From NCBI GenBank assembly GCA_015501055.1, contig JADNYV010000006.1, positions 124,001 through 188,000 on the forward strand: DNA of 64,000 bases, written 5' to 3'. This document shows positions 38,598 through 49,015 of this stretch, piece after piece. A program made the translations under genes and the position numbers. Under the pieces are notes generated by a model that saw only the letters and a list, made by a program, of their open reading frames with translations, searched no databases and was not told the origin of the DNA. Every line of letters begins with the position of its first letter. The first letter of the stretch is position 1. The DNA comes from Mucidula mucida (taxonomy: Eukaryota > Basidiomycota > Agaricomycetes > Agaricales > Physalacriaceae).

Positions 38598-39527
38598 ATG
38601 AACATCATCGCAAGTTTTATTTCTGCTTTCCCTGTCTCTTCCTCACCGTCAACCAGGAAACCCTATTTGGGCGGACAGTCACACCCGCCGAGCGCCTGCG
38701 CCAACACCAGCGCGCTCTCACAAAGGCCCAGCGCGAACTCGACCGCGAACGCAACAAACTTGAACAGAGCGAAAAGAAACTTGTGCAGGACATCAAGAAG
38801 AGTGCAAAGGCCGGCCAGATGGTATTCACGCTGCCTTGACACTCTACTCTTACCTATTTTGCTGCTAGAACGCATGCAAGATAATGGCCAAGGACCTCGT
38901 CAGGACGCGGCGCTATGTCCAAAAGTTCACCCAAATGCGTACCCAGCTTCAAGCCGTCTCGCTTCGAATACAAACTCTACGCAGCAACCAGGCAATGGCA
39001 GATGCAATGAGAGGAGCCACACGAGTAATTACTGTCTGCCGTTCCTGAGCGTTGATTGACCCATTCTAGGCCATGGCATCCATGAACCGCGGTCTCAATC
39101 TCCCAGCTATCCAGAAGATCATGAACGAATTCGAAAGGGAGAGTTCAATGATGGACATGAAAGAGGAAATGATGTCCGATGCCGTAGACGATGTCATGGA
39201 CGACGAACTCGAGGACGAGGAAGAGGAGGGCGACAAGATACTCAAGCAGGTTCTTGATGAGATAGGCGTGGATCTGGATCACCAAGTTTGTATTCACTAC
39301 GTTTGTCTTCATGTACTGAACAATGGTTACAGCTCAAAGAGGCGCCCACTGGTATTGCTGTACCACAGACACTTGCTGCGAGTCGGACACCAGTTGCGCT
39401 TGGCGAGGCTGCTGCGGCTGGCCCTTCACGGCCCGCTGATGATAAATCTGGAGGTGACGGTCCAAGTGGCAGTATCACCGACGAAGACGCGTTGCAAGCT
39501 CGTTTGGATGCTTTGAGACGAGGATAA
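38598..39527 (+). CDS. VPS2: ESCRT-III subunit Vps2/CHMP2
   Basis: Exon 1 codes only MNII; joining it across 38610-38656 gives MNIIETLFGRTVTPAERLRQ, the normal start of Vps2 (LFG..TPxERL). That intron begins GCAAGT and ends CAG, a GC-AG intron. Then RALTKAQRELDRERNKLEQ, VRTRRYVQKFTQMRTQLQAV, GLNLPAIQKIMNEFERESS, a strongly acidic DDVMDDELEDEEEE and the C-terminal MIM-like helix EDALQARLDALRRG. Basic N-terminal helices and acidic C-terminal half are the autoinhibited ESCRT-III layout; the final helix is the Vps4 MIT-binding motif. Acts in multivesicular-body formation. Four introns in all. Stops at TAA 39525-39527. Confidence 0.92.
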
Positions 39528-39600
39528 GATGATCTAATGGATTTTGTGTACAACCTTGATACCTTTAATGCGGGAGACAAAAGCAAAGTATATTGCTAGA

Positions 39601-41007
39601 CTACTTTCCACGAGTCGACATTCGTCTTGATTTACCCAATCGTTTTGAAGAATGGCGCCCACCTGCACTACCACCACCCCCACCCCCACCCCCACCGCGA
39701 CCTCCTGCTCCCCCGCGACTGCCTCCCCGCCCGCCACCACGACCACCACGGAAGGATCCTTTTCGTGAACCAGGATCAAAGTTGTCAGTCGATTCACGAG
39801 TATTCTGCTTGTCGCGTCGACCAGCACCGCCGAATCCAAACTTTTTATCCCGCGCTTGCCGAGAAGTTCCACTTCCACCTCCCCGCCCTCGTTTCGCAGG
39901 TCGGTCAGTTATGGCATCTTCAACAGCGATATCGAAAGCATCGTCGTTTGCTCCAGGGTTATCGAGCACATCCTTCCGTTCTACGCGTCAAGTCAGTCAC
40001 GGCCAAAGCTCAAGCAAGCGTTCAACCTACTTCGTTTCAGCCCTTTCAGTCTCTCCTCCATATCCTTCTTCGACTGTTGTCTCTCCTTGAGCTTTTCCTG
40101 TTGCACCTGTTTTCCAAACTTCTTTCCTTCGCGCTCTTTCCGTTTGTCTTCGCTCTTCTTTATGCCCGCGCCTTCGTCCAATAGCCTCTGCCGAATCCTT
40201 TCCATATGTGAATCAGATTTAACCATCTCCGCAAAATAGTCAGATGGCCGCGTAAACGCGAATTTGTGTTTCGCGGCAAGTGCTTTTGCCGCGTTGGCAC
40301 CGTGCAGTGCTTGCTTGTAGCTAGAGGACTGTCAGAACACATAATCAACATCTTGCTTGAAAGCCTTACAAGGCAAGTTCACGATTTAGGTCATCGTCAA
40401 CGTCCACATCTATCGTTTTTGGGTATGATACAACGAGTGTTTCTGTCCATGGCAGTGAAGAGTCCAGTTGGATGGTTTCGCGTATTCGGGAAAGCGCGGC
40501 CTGGAATGATGAACAATATGAGCAAACCAAGCAAATGAATAAATGGGCGCATACATGATTGTCGATTTCAAGCTTTTGTCTGGGCACAGCATCATTGTCG
40601 ACAGACTCGACATCATCAAGAGCTATTGCTTCGTCGTCGTCGGGGTCAAGGTCGTCTTCTTCTTCTTCAGCATCAGAATCGAGGTCCTCCTCGTCATTTT
40701 CACTGTCGTCTTCAGCCTCCATTCCCTCTTCATCCGACTCTCCATCCTCACTGCCTCCCATCGCCTCAGAATCATCGCTTTCGCCATCGTCCAGCTGTGC
40801 CAGATCGAAATCGTCGAGCGCGTCGTCCCCAAGCGCATTCATGAGTCTATCCAAACCCTCCTCGTTGACGCCGCCGTTGTCAGAGTCGGAATCCGAGCCA
40901 TTTTCACTGCCAGAATCTTCCACTACAGGTTCTTTAGCGGGTTTTGGCTGCTCCGCGACAGCAGCTTTCTTTGGTGAGCCAGACTTTTTGCTTTTACCAG
41001 CCGGCAT
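39601..41007 (-). CDS. EBP2: rRNA-processing protein Ebp2
   Basis: Start at ATG 41005-41007 (MPAGKSKKSGSPKKA). Acidic first half with long Asp/Glu runs, then the conserved Ebp2 core DYFAEMVKSDSHMERIRQRL and a Lys-rich KRKEREGKKFGKQVQQEKL coiled coil, KKFGFGGAGRRDKQNTRES, and a C-terminal Gly/Arg-rich (RGG) tail at about 39670-39770, ending RRMSTRGK. Known role: nucleolar factor for 27S pre-rRNA processing and 60S assembly, partner of Brx1. Two or three introns around 39960-40030 and 40370-40560. The repeat-rich acidic and RGG parts produce many false frames on both strands. Lies 115 bases downstream of the COG4 stop, in tandem. Confidence 0.9.
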
Positions 41008-41122
41008 TGGAGAGGAATGAAATAAAGTCGACGGACATAACGGCGATGCTGCAAAAATTCCATCACCGTTCCGATCAAACACGCACAACTTTGCCCACAG
41101 CCACGACTGACGATCGCAAAAA

Positions 41123-43824
41123 CTATATCTTCAACGCTACTACCGCACGCGCCTCTTGTGGCGACAGCTTCCATGAAATACCTGAACCATTATAAAACTC
41201 CTCCGCGTCCTCCTCCTGCGGAGATATGTTACATTTAGTCCATAGTCAGGAACGAGAATACGTACCGGGTCCAAGTTCAATAGTGTAGACATCTGCTGTA
41301 GACGAGTAAACTTTTCTCGGGCATCACCAAAAGCGGTTTGTGAGGATAGATAAGTCGTAATGGCTCGCAAGTCTCTATCAAAGCGCATAGCGCCAAGCTT
41401 TTTCAGCGTCAGCATCAATCGGATCCTCATAGAACCCAGCCTTACCTCTGTAAACTTGAACCCCATCATGAACTTCTCCCAAGGCCTTATAATGACCTGA
41501 AGAGTGAGTCCAAAGAACATTCGATAGTTCTGCTCTGTAAACGAGTCCTGTTGAGAGTAATCAGCCGTACGTCCAAGACTTCCACCCATGAAAGTCACCT
41601 TATAGCCATCCATGAAGTTTTCCCACATCTTGATAAACCTCTTCCGTATGATGTCCTGGTAATCCGCCGAGTGGTAAGAATCTTCGTCAAGGACGTATGT
41701 CACGTCTTTGTAGATATCGGGAACGAGATTGCGTAGCTTGGGCCGCATGAGCTGGTTGAACAACTGCTCTATACTGACCTAGAATTGAAATGAGATTGTT
41801 GACATCAAACTTGCAATGCCACACCGTACCCTCAACGTTGATTCCAATTTGGAAGACAATGTCGCAAATGATGCCAACTGTTCTTTGATCACCGTCTGGT
41901 CGTCCTCTGAAAAATGTTGAGAAATTGTAGGATTTGCAACGAGATCGCGCGTCAAGCGTTCGACGTGTCCCGATGACACGTCTAGATCATTCAACAACGT
42001 CTGGCAAGCTGCTTCAGCGTTCAGAACAGGTGAAGACAAGGTGCAACCTTACGATAAATGCAAGACGATTTTCTCTTTCCACTTTGTCGCCTTTTCCGGT
42101 TCCGCCGGCCCCAGCAACACGGTAAACATCGTCTAGCTTCTTCTTGATGACACCGACATAGTCCCGCTCCATGACCTCTCGCAGCTGCTGAAGGGTTCTA
42201 TCCACGGCCATAGCGGATCCAGTCGAGAGCAAGCGCAAAAGCACCACTTTCAAGACGTAGAACACATCGTCTGGGGTCGTGGTGCTGATGGGTGATTGGG
42301 TGAAATCGGTATTCGATAAGCGATGAGCCTAGTAGACGGTCAGCTTTGTACTTGGCGGTAGAGAATGTAGCTTACCTTGTCAACAACAGTTCTCGTATAC
42401 CATATCTCCATCGGAACGTAATATGTTGTCAACAATTGTTCGAATAAAGTATGCGATTGCGTGGACTCCATAGATAACTTTGACTGAGCCTCAACAGTAG
42501 CTTCGTCATCAGAGCCCTTTCACTCCAAATAAAAAAGCGGTACATGTACAAGAAGCAGTTGTACGTACCGATACACTTTCGTAGAGAAACTTGCGAAAAA
42601 GGTTCCACCTTCCAGCCATACCGGCTACTTCGACGAGAGCCTTGTCAATCTCGCGCGGATCCACCACGTCCTCGTCTGTATTCTGCTTGCGTGTTGTAGA
42701 GTGAAATAAGGGTACTGGAGGATTATTCGTGGTTTCAGAGAGCTGACTGATATGAATTAATGGCAACAAGGGCAATGAAGAGACATACCTTTCGTTTCAT
42801 AGATCTTTCTTCCTCCCAGCTGTCGAGTAATCCCTTTACGACGCGATCACATTCGTCGAGTAATTTCTTCACAACGCTGTTCATCTTCCCAGCGCCGTAG
42901 TACTTTTCCACCACTGGTTGGTGCTGATCAACTATGATTGCAATGCTTTCAAACAGAGCAGTTAATGCAGTTGTGAAATACATAGGAGATGATGCTAAAT
43001 AAATGTTGAGTAAAGGGCGTGTTCTGATCACTGACACTGACTTTTGGCAGAAGCTGGTGCTCTAACTCTGACAAGATCGACGACAAATGCCGCATAAGCC
43101 TGTAGACCCTCCTCTTCCCAGCCTATAGAAGGGAAGAGTTTGAAGAAGCGACTGGTTGCTGCCGAGTCTCGCGAACGAGATGCCTCCTCAAAGTTACGTT
43201 GAAATATTGAAAGGAGATGCTCGCGCGCAGCTTGTAGTGTTTGAGCCGGGGGTAGATGACTTTCAGACGTAGGCTAACAATAGTCAAGGGTGGAAATACA
43301 GTAAATGGATACGACACGTACCACGGCGAATTCAGCGAATGGACCGGATATGACCTCGGGCGGTAGTGACATGACGCGTGCACAGTGTCTCGAGGCAGAT
43401 TCCCAGTCTTTGGTTTCGATGGAGGCCTGTAGCGCAGAGAGAGAGGACTGTCGGAAATCAGAGACTATGTTCAATGCCAGAAACAACGGAGACAGACTCG
43501 GAGCTCGATAACTTGGCCGACACGGTCTCCAGATTCGCGGATTCGCCTCATCTCTTCGTCGAGCGAGCGAACGCGGAGGCCGACGCGGTCCGCTGTCTTT
43601 GCCGTCGCGTCGACGTTGTGTTGAAGAGCAGATGCATGTTCATGGAGGTCGTTGAGACTGGGCAATAGCGATGAGAGTCGGTCGAGGGAGACGATGATGG
43701 GCTGGCGGTCAGAAAGGAGGTCACCAAGCGTGTTCTCGAGCTGTGTGTGTTCAGCCTGTAGCGCCGACAGAGCCGACAGAATATCCGCCAAATTCGTGAG
43801 CTTTCGTGGATCTGCACGAGCCAT
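41123..43824 (-). CDS. COG4: Conserved oligomeric Golgi complex subunit 4
   Basis: ATG at 43822-43824. N-terminal coiled coil starts KLTNLADILSALSALQAEH with SLDEEMRRIRESGDRVGQV, a segment typical of Cog4; then ALQASIETKDWESASRHCAR, FLYESVSDDE, TTYYVPMEIWYTRTVVDKAHR, VFYVLKVVLLRLLSTGS, RTLQQLREVMERDYVGVIKKKL, LFNQLMRPKLRNLVPDIYKD, DSFTEQNYRMFFGLTLQVI and the end GSGISWKLSPQEARAVVALKI. Cog4 is a lobe A tether subunit that binds Golgi SNAREs for intra-Golgi retrograde traffic. About a dozen introns, all near 50 bases. A composite transposon sits 40 bases upstream of the start codon, so the promoter is probably altered relative to the ancestral locus. Confidence 0.9.
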
Positions 43825-43871
43825 GTCTGCTTAGTCATCGTGTGCTACCGGCTCCTACTGTAATCACAATG

Positions 43872-43889
43872 TAGTGTTAGGGGAATTAG
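43872..43889 (+). repeat. Left terminal inverted repeat of outer element
   Basis: 18 bases, exact reverse complement of 45122-45139; preceded directly by target duplication TCACAATG at 43864-43871. Confidence 0.9.
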
Positions 43890-44192
43890 CTTTTTGTCTG
43901 ATTGACAATGACATTTACATGAGGCCTCGAAGAGGCCTCTGATTGACCGTGTAATTTACTGTAGATTAACACAAGGGGGTCCGGGGGGCAGCCCCGGGAG
44001 CTCAAGAGATTTACTGCTAATTAGCACCCAAAATGACCGTCAATTACATGTAAATTAGGCTCCCAGGCGGCAAATCTTCGACTTGCCGGGGACAAGAGCC
44101 CAACAGTTGCTCGCCACAATCACCAATGTTCATGCTGTGCTATCAAAGTCCGTGAGCTTTGTGGCGTCTTTCAATGATGATGCCGTCGTGTG

Positions 44193-44213
44193 TAGGGCTG
44201 TGTGCCGTACCGT
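44193..44213 (+). repeat. Left terminal inverted repeat of inner element
   Basis: 21 bases, one mismatch (sixth base) to the reverse complement of 44821-44841. Confidence 0.88.
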
Positions 44214-44820
44214 TACGGGTATGGCCGTAAGTTGCCCACCCGTATTCGGTTTATGGCCGTAAGATACGGTCCGTAACGGCCGGAACACGGCCGTAGTGTG
44301 GCGTTCAGTTATAAATATCGAGAGTTATTGACCTGTCAGTATGTAGTCAGTTTTTCTCGATGTCACCTTTGGGCCCGAAAGGAGCCTACTTCAGCCATTA
44401 CCACTGAAAGACAGTCATTCAGGCAGCTTCAATGCTCAAACACTGCACCAGAAAAGTTGATTCATGTCCTTTGATGTTTTCCGGACAGTAAATGGGTGGT
44501 CCGGGAGGCCAAATGCACCGAGAACGTCGTTGTTCATCAACAAGATGGTCCATGTGGTAGGTGTCCCGATTGGGACAAGCCATCGCTGGCAAGGTCTTCA
44601 AGCGACATCCACGACACATTTCAGCCAGCATCAGATTGTGTTTGTCCTTGGTACTCTACATGAGGGGTCTGCTACTGGATGGATAGTGATTTGAAGACGA
44701 TCTGACCCCACCAGGTGAGTGACCGTATCACGGCCGTATGACCGATCCGTTGACCGTACTCCAAGATTGCTCACGGTACGGGTACCGTAACCCGTATGCC
44801 GTACCGTATGCACCGTACAC

Positions 44821-44841
44821 ACGGTACGGCACACATCCCTA
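44821..44841 (-). repeat. Right terminal inverted repeat of inner element
   Basis: Pairs with 44193-44213 at 20 of 21 positions; followed directly by target duplication GTCGTGTG at 44842-44849. Confidence 0.88.
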
Positions 44842-45121
44842 GTCGTGTGATGGCCGCCACTTAAGTAAGTGATCACATGCAAGAAATGTCCCTTGAAAGG
44901 ACTTCTTTGGTTGTGGTGGACGTACAAAATGGTTCCCAGTAACAGTAAATTGTGTGCCGCACAATTTCTGGCCCAGTCGCGTTCCATTTTGCATAAGAAA
45001 TGGACCGATATCGGTGCCCAGCCTCTGAGGCTGATTTACTCTGATTTACATGGCATATTCAGGTCGACTGTAATTTACCTGAGATTTACCATGCTAATTT
45101 GCCGAGGTAAATTACCACTAC

Positions 45122-45139
45122 CTAATTCCCCTAACACTA
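45122..45139 (-). repeat. Right terminal inverted repeat of outer element
   Basis: 18 bases, exact reverse complement of 43872-43889; followed by target duplication TCACAATG at 45140-45147. Confidence 0.9.
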
Positions 45140-45147
45140 TCACAATG

Positions 45148-45646
45148 GCTGTTCAACAATCTCGTCAAATGTATGTCCTCTATCTTCCCCTCCAGTGGTG
45201 GTCTTGTCATTGCGTTTTCATTGCATGGACTGGGTTGCTCTAGGTCAATTCAGACTCGATACAGACCAGCTCAAGCTTCAAGATGTGAGGATACTGCAAA
45301 CAGATTGTCTGAGGCTTGAACTGTTGAAGACCTGACAGCGAAGCAAAGACGATTGACTATATATACTAGACGTCGGGCTTGCTTTTTCTAGTAGTTGTTG
45401 ATCCTTGTAGGTCCCTCTGCGGGCGTGAAAGGAGGCGCTGTAGTCTATTCTGAATATTTACCTCCGTACTCGTCATGCATCTCGACCACTGTTCTCTCAT
45501 CTTTGCGCGTGGTAGGCTCCTAGGACGGCGACAGAGAACAGTGGGGCCTGGTAACCACGAGACCCGCTTCCATGTCCAAATATAACCATTCCCGCCTTTC
45601 CCTCATACCACCACCATCTCCACAAAAATTCGTTCTTCAACGCATA
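45148..45646. other. Spacer after the transposon; possible remnant of a plus-strand gene
   Basis: The right target duplication TCACAATG ends in an ATG (45145-45147) that opens a short frame, MAVQQSRQM. With a plausible intron (GTATGT donor at 45171, CTCTAG acceptor at about 45242) it continues only to about 33 residues. I do not recognise it; it may be a small gene once divergent from COG4 or a chance frame. A TATATATA run lies at 45356-45366, and the secreted-protein promoter is expected in the second half of this spacer. Confidence 0.35.
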
Positions 45647-47078
45647 ATGCTCACCACCGTCTCTCTTTTATCCCTACTATCGCTCTTCTCTACCAACTTA
45701 CTGGTAGAGGCCCGTCCTTGCCTCGCCTCGGACATTAACTGGAATCTCTTGGCATTTGGCTTCGATGGCAAGGACTATAACGCTGGCACCATTGACAGCT
45801 GGTCCTCGGGTACGGAAAACGGGTCTCTGGGTCGTAACAGTGCTCAACATGTAGTATAGGATCCGCCTCTGAAATAACTGCAGACGGCCGACCGTGAGTG
45901 CTGCGGCGCTGTGCTTTTTTTGGCTTACACTGACGTTTCCGCACAGGGCCTTCGATGGCGAGAACACAACATGTTACCTCTCTCAAGTGCGTGCGAGTCG
46001 GCCATATGTTGCCGACACTATTAACGTCCCTCTAGTTCTTCAACGCTGTCTATGTCGTTAACGGCGATGCTGCCAACCCATCTGACATTTACATTTATGA
46101 CGCCGCTAACAAGGCATGGTCGAAACAGACCACGACCACAGGATCCTTCGATATATCGTCGGCCACGATGATTCTTGACCATGACACGAACCTTTTCTGT
46201 CCGTCTATTCCACGTCGATCCACATACGGCATGAACCCTGACTTTACATAGATGCGGTCGCAAAGTCCGAAATGTGGGCGCTTGACATGGGCTCTCTCGC
46301 CACTGCCAACTCAACGGCACTTGAATGGGTCGACGTTTCAGCTGTGGGATTCTCAAACCTTCCCAGCAACTACGATCCTACCATCGCCATCGCTCAGAAC
46401 CACATCCACTTCATGGGCGTTCAGGCCGGCTCGGCAGACATCTTCGTTATTCACTGTGAGTGTGCTTTCCAGCTCTTGGCTCTAATGTTAATATTGATCG
46501 CTATTCAGTCTCGTACTTCCAACCTGAAGTTCAGTCATATGGCGCAGAGTTCCCTGCTACCCACGGTCAGGCACCTTCCTTCTTCATGGATTCTGGCGTG
46601 CAACAGGAATTCGCCTACATTCCCGATGGCGGCTCGAATGTTTACGTTGTGAATGTCGAGGTATGTTGCGGCCTTCTTATCTTCGTTCACAAAGAATAAC
46701 TCCCCCTTCTAGACCAATTCCACCAAAACTCTCGCCGGCCCGTCATCTCAAGCCTCGGATGCCTCCTACTACGCCACGGTCAACGCTCTTCTGCAGTTGT
46801 CGTCTGATGGCGCGGTAACGTACATTCCGTACGACGCCAGCTCTTCGGACGCTTCTTCTGCCTCATGGAGTTCGGTGGCGAACCTCGCCAGCGTTGCTAC
46901 CGTCTCATCCTCATCATCATCAGTCTCATCCAGTGGAACGAAAACTGCCAAAGGCTCCGTTTCAACAAATGGTTCATCTAGTGGTGACAGCGACAACGGG
47001 GTTCGGGAACAGAGTGTCGTGATGGGTGGCCTTTTCATGTCGCTCCTCTTTGGCACTTTTGGAATGCTCTTATTCTGA
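45647..47078 (+). CDS. Secreted, probably GPI-anchored protein of unknown function
   Basis: ATG 45647 starts a clear signal peptide (MLTTVSLLSLLSLFSTNLL, cleavage likely near VEARP). The in-frame ATG at 45572 would bury it, so it is not preferred. Spliced body: DINWNLLAFGFDGKDYNAGT, FFNAVYVVNGDAANPSDIYI, MILDHDTNLFYAVAKSEMWA, NHIHFMGVQAGSADIFVIH, YIPDGGSNVYVVNVET. These strand-like segments, with periodic aromatic and Asp/Gly turns, suggest a beta-propeller-type fold, but I cannot name a family. The C-terminal part is a Ser/Thr-rich stalk (about 46850-46990) and a hydrophobic tail GGLFMSLLFGTFGMLLF at the very end, as in GPI-anchor signals. About four introns. Likely exported to the cell surface; role unknown. 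Confidence 0.75.
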
Positions 47079-48337
47079 TTTAGCTGGCTAAAACAGACTT
47101 GGTGACATAGCATGGACATTGGACTGCATTATAGCACGGTTGGGACATCTTTAGTGCTAATACCCTACCTGAACGCAGTTTTACCCACAATAATCAGCAT
47201 TTACTTCAACCTAAATCAGTTCGTCGACAGTTGAGTTCCTCTGGCGACTGGATCGATGATTATTCAACGGTACGCTTACCCCGAACCTCACTCTAGCTTG
47301 TTCTGAGCTATCGACATCGCTCCCTTTGTGCGTTGGGTCGGCCTCTAGCTAAAATTAAATTGGATTTCGCCCCAATCCCTGCAACTGTACAGGATTCTCA
47401 AGTGTAGTCGGACCTTGCGCATTTGACGATCTGATCCTCTCGCTGAGTGCCGTGTCCTCGAGAAGCAATTGTCAGGGTATTGTCCTCGTGCTTTTCGCAA
47501 TGTTGCTTTGATGCGCATCAAGTATGTCCTGTGCCCGCATGCATTGACATATGCCTCCTTCACTGCCTGCGGCCTCCTGACATATCCTTAGACTGTGAAA
47601 GTCGAGTAACCGGTAGGCACCGAGCCCGCCATGCGCACTTTTACGTCCGCTCAAGCGAAATGAGGTTCGCGAGTTCGGAAGATACCGACGCTAAGATATC
47701 GGATTTTGCCTCGACGCGCGAAAATGATGGGATTGGAGGGGGCACGGTGCGTAAGCTACGAATGCTGTGGAGGACGCGATTGGTTCCAAGGCAGCCCATT
47801 GTCGCCACCGCCACGAGTGAGTGAGCCACGATCAGCAGCTCAGAGTGAGTGCACCCTGAGGTGTCGTCACTGATCATGATCGCAGACGAGATGTTGCGAT
47901 GTTATCTTCAGGGCATTTAGTTGCCTCGAGGCTTGCAGAAGACCTACATGGTGCGGCAGCTACTGCATATACTTCCAGATGATTCCTGTATCGGACACGA
48001 GTTGCAGGGATCCATTGCGCAATTATACGGATCTAGCTATCCTTAGCCGGACCCGCCCTGATAATGGACTGATGCGCCTGGCTACAGTCAGGTTTCGCTC
48101 CACCCCATCCCCCCCCCAAGGACACCTTTGACTTTCTGCACCAACGTGGAAATTTAATTCCCCGTCTGATGACTGTACATGGCCGGGTCCAAATCTGATG
48201 TTTTATCGATGACACGGCGCGATTCGCCGACCCTGAGGATTCTCAGTGCAGTTGTGTATATATATCAGTCTACGATATGCTCGGTTCTTGACCAGCTGCT
48301 CTGCGAACCGCGCTCTGACGAGCCCCACGACACTATC
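47079..48337. other. 1.26-kb spacer without a supported gene
   Basis: Overlapping open frames exist on both strands at about 47345-47880 (the longest, 47447-47824 plus, is 125 codons), but none shows motifs, a good initiation context or a family match. A nine-base C-run lies near 48110. The promoter of the DUF6593 gene lies at the right end. Confidence 0.45.
48256..48265 (+). promoter_or_regulatory. Probable TATA box before the DUF6593 gene
   Basis: GTATATATAT about 75 bases upstream of the ATG at 48338, a usual distance for a fungal TATA promoter with a short leader. This suggests regulated rather than constitutive expression. Confidence 0.45.
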
Positions 48338-49015
48338 ATGACGGTGTACACTCTCCCGCTCTTCCTTGAAGACAAGACTGGTTCCATCACGTCCGGATCT
48401 GAATTCGTGGATATACATGACCGCTTGCGCCTTCTCTATAAGCGCACCAGTAACTCCCGGGACCTCTACATGGTCTACAATCTCTCGTCGACAACCCCAT
48501 CGTCTCCGTACAATATGGCGCTCATGGCGCTCGACTTTGGTCTGCATACCATCACGTTTGATTCCGGGATGCGCGTTCTCCCAATGAAGAAATGGTGTTC
48601 CAAGTCTTCAAGGTGAATACTCATTCCGTGTTCGAGAAGTTCTTCTGATAATCCATCAGCGGGCGCAAATTCACTGCGTCCGATGCGCAAGAGTATTTGT
48701 GGGCGTGGCGCGTTCAGGAAGGACAGGAATGGACGGTACGCATTCATGTTAATCGGCTTTGATAGTACTGACTTGGGATGCAGTGCACGAACACGAATGG
48801 ATATTTGGTGGCATATTATTCCCTCAAGAGTCCTGGGGAACCCAATTATGAAGGCTCATCAGGCTGCACGTTGACTGTCGACGAGGCCTTCTCGCATTTA
48901 GCACCTGGTAAGTGGTCATATGAACTTTTCGCTGTATCCCGATCCTCATGACCGGTCAGAATATCTTGCATCGTTGATGATTGTGCGGTGGTCGAAAGAG
49001 CGCGGCGGCATATGA
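48338..49015 (+). CDS. DUF6593-domain protein
   Basis: Four exons. The first reads YTLPLFLEDKTGSITSGSEF, DRLRLLYKRTSNSRDLYMVY, and FDSGMRVLPMKKWCSK; splicing at 48609-48661, 48748-48782 and 48908-48958 gives GRKFTASDAQEYLWAWRVQE, TCTNTNGYLVAYYSLKSPGE, SGCTLTVDEAFSHLAP and a hydrophobic end EYLASLMIVRWSKERGGI. This is the pattern of the DUF6593 family, small proteins expanded in mushroom-forming fungi and without known function. Start at ATG 48338 rather than the upstream non-ATG frame. The segment after SSPYN reads MALMALDFGLHTITF, slightly different from what I expect for relatives, possibly because of small insertions. Confidence 0.82.

Larger units (their letters stand above)
44193..44841. 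mobile_element. Inner hAT-like non-autonomous element nested in the outer one
   Basis: Starts TAGGGCTGTGTGCCGTACCG at 44193 and ends with the near-perfect inverted copy at 44821-44841 (20 of 21 bases match). It is flanked by a perfect 8-base duplication GTCGTGTG at 44185-44192 and 44842-44849, lying inside the outer element, so it inserted later. Length 649 bases. Both ends are packed with short CCGTA/TACGG and ACGGCC motifs (about 44200-44300 and 44720-44830), a dense array of subterminal repeats. The open frame 44464-44694 inside shows no resemblance to a transposase. MITE-like; would need a transposase from elsewhere. Terminal repeats differ from those of the outer element, so the two belong to different families. 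Confidence 0.88.
43872..45139. mobile_element. Outer hAT-like non-autonomous DNA transposon
   Basis: Bounded by perfect 18-base terminal inverted repeats (TAGTGTTAGGGGAATTAG at 43872-43889 and its reverse complement at 45122-45139) and flanked by a perfect 8-base duplication TCACAATG (43864-43871 and 45140-45147). The 8-base duplication and TAGTG start are characteristic of the hAT superfamily. Total length 1268 bases, of which 649 plus an 8-base duplication belong to a second inserted element, so the original element is about 611 bases. Subterminal copies of ATTTAC/GTAAAT are scattered near both ends (for example 43912, 43953, 44009, 44048 and 45032, 45042, 45073, 45086, 45108), the kind of repeats hAT transposases bind. 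No transposase coding sequence, so it is MITE-like. Confidence 0.88.

Noticed and set aside
39593..40184. Plus-strand Pro-rich and Leu/Phe-rich open frames over EBP2
   Set aside because: They mirror the RGG tail and Lys-rich coiled coil of the minus-strand EBP2.
44464..44694. Open frame of 76 codons inside the inner transposon as a transposase
   Set aside because: No zinc finger, catalytic or dimerisation motif, far too short, and composition follows the repeat-rich DNA.
45572..45646. Upstream ATG of the secreted protein
   Set aside because: It would place 25 polar residues before a strong signal peptide that begins at the ATG at 45647.
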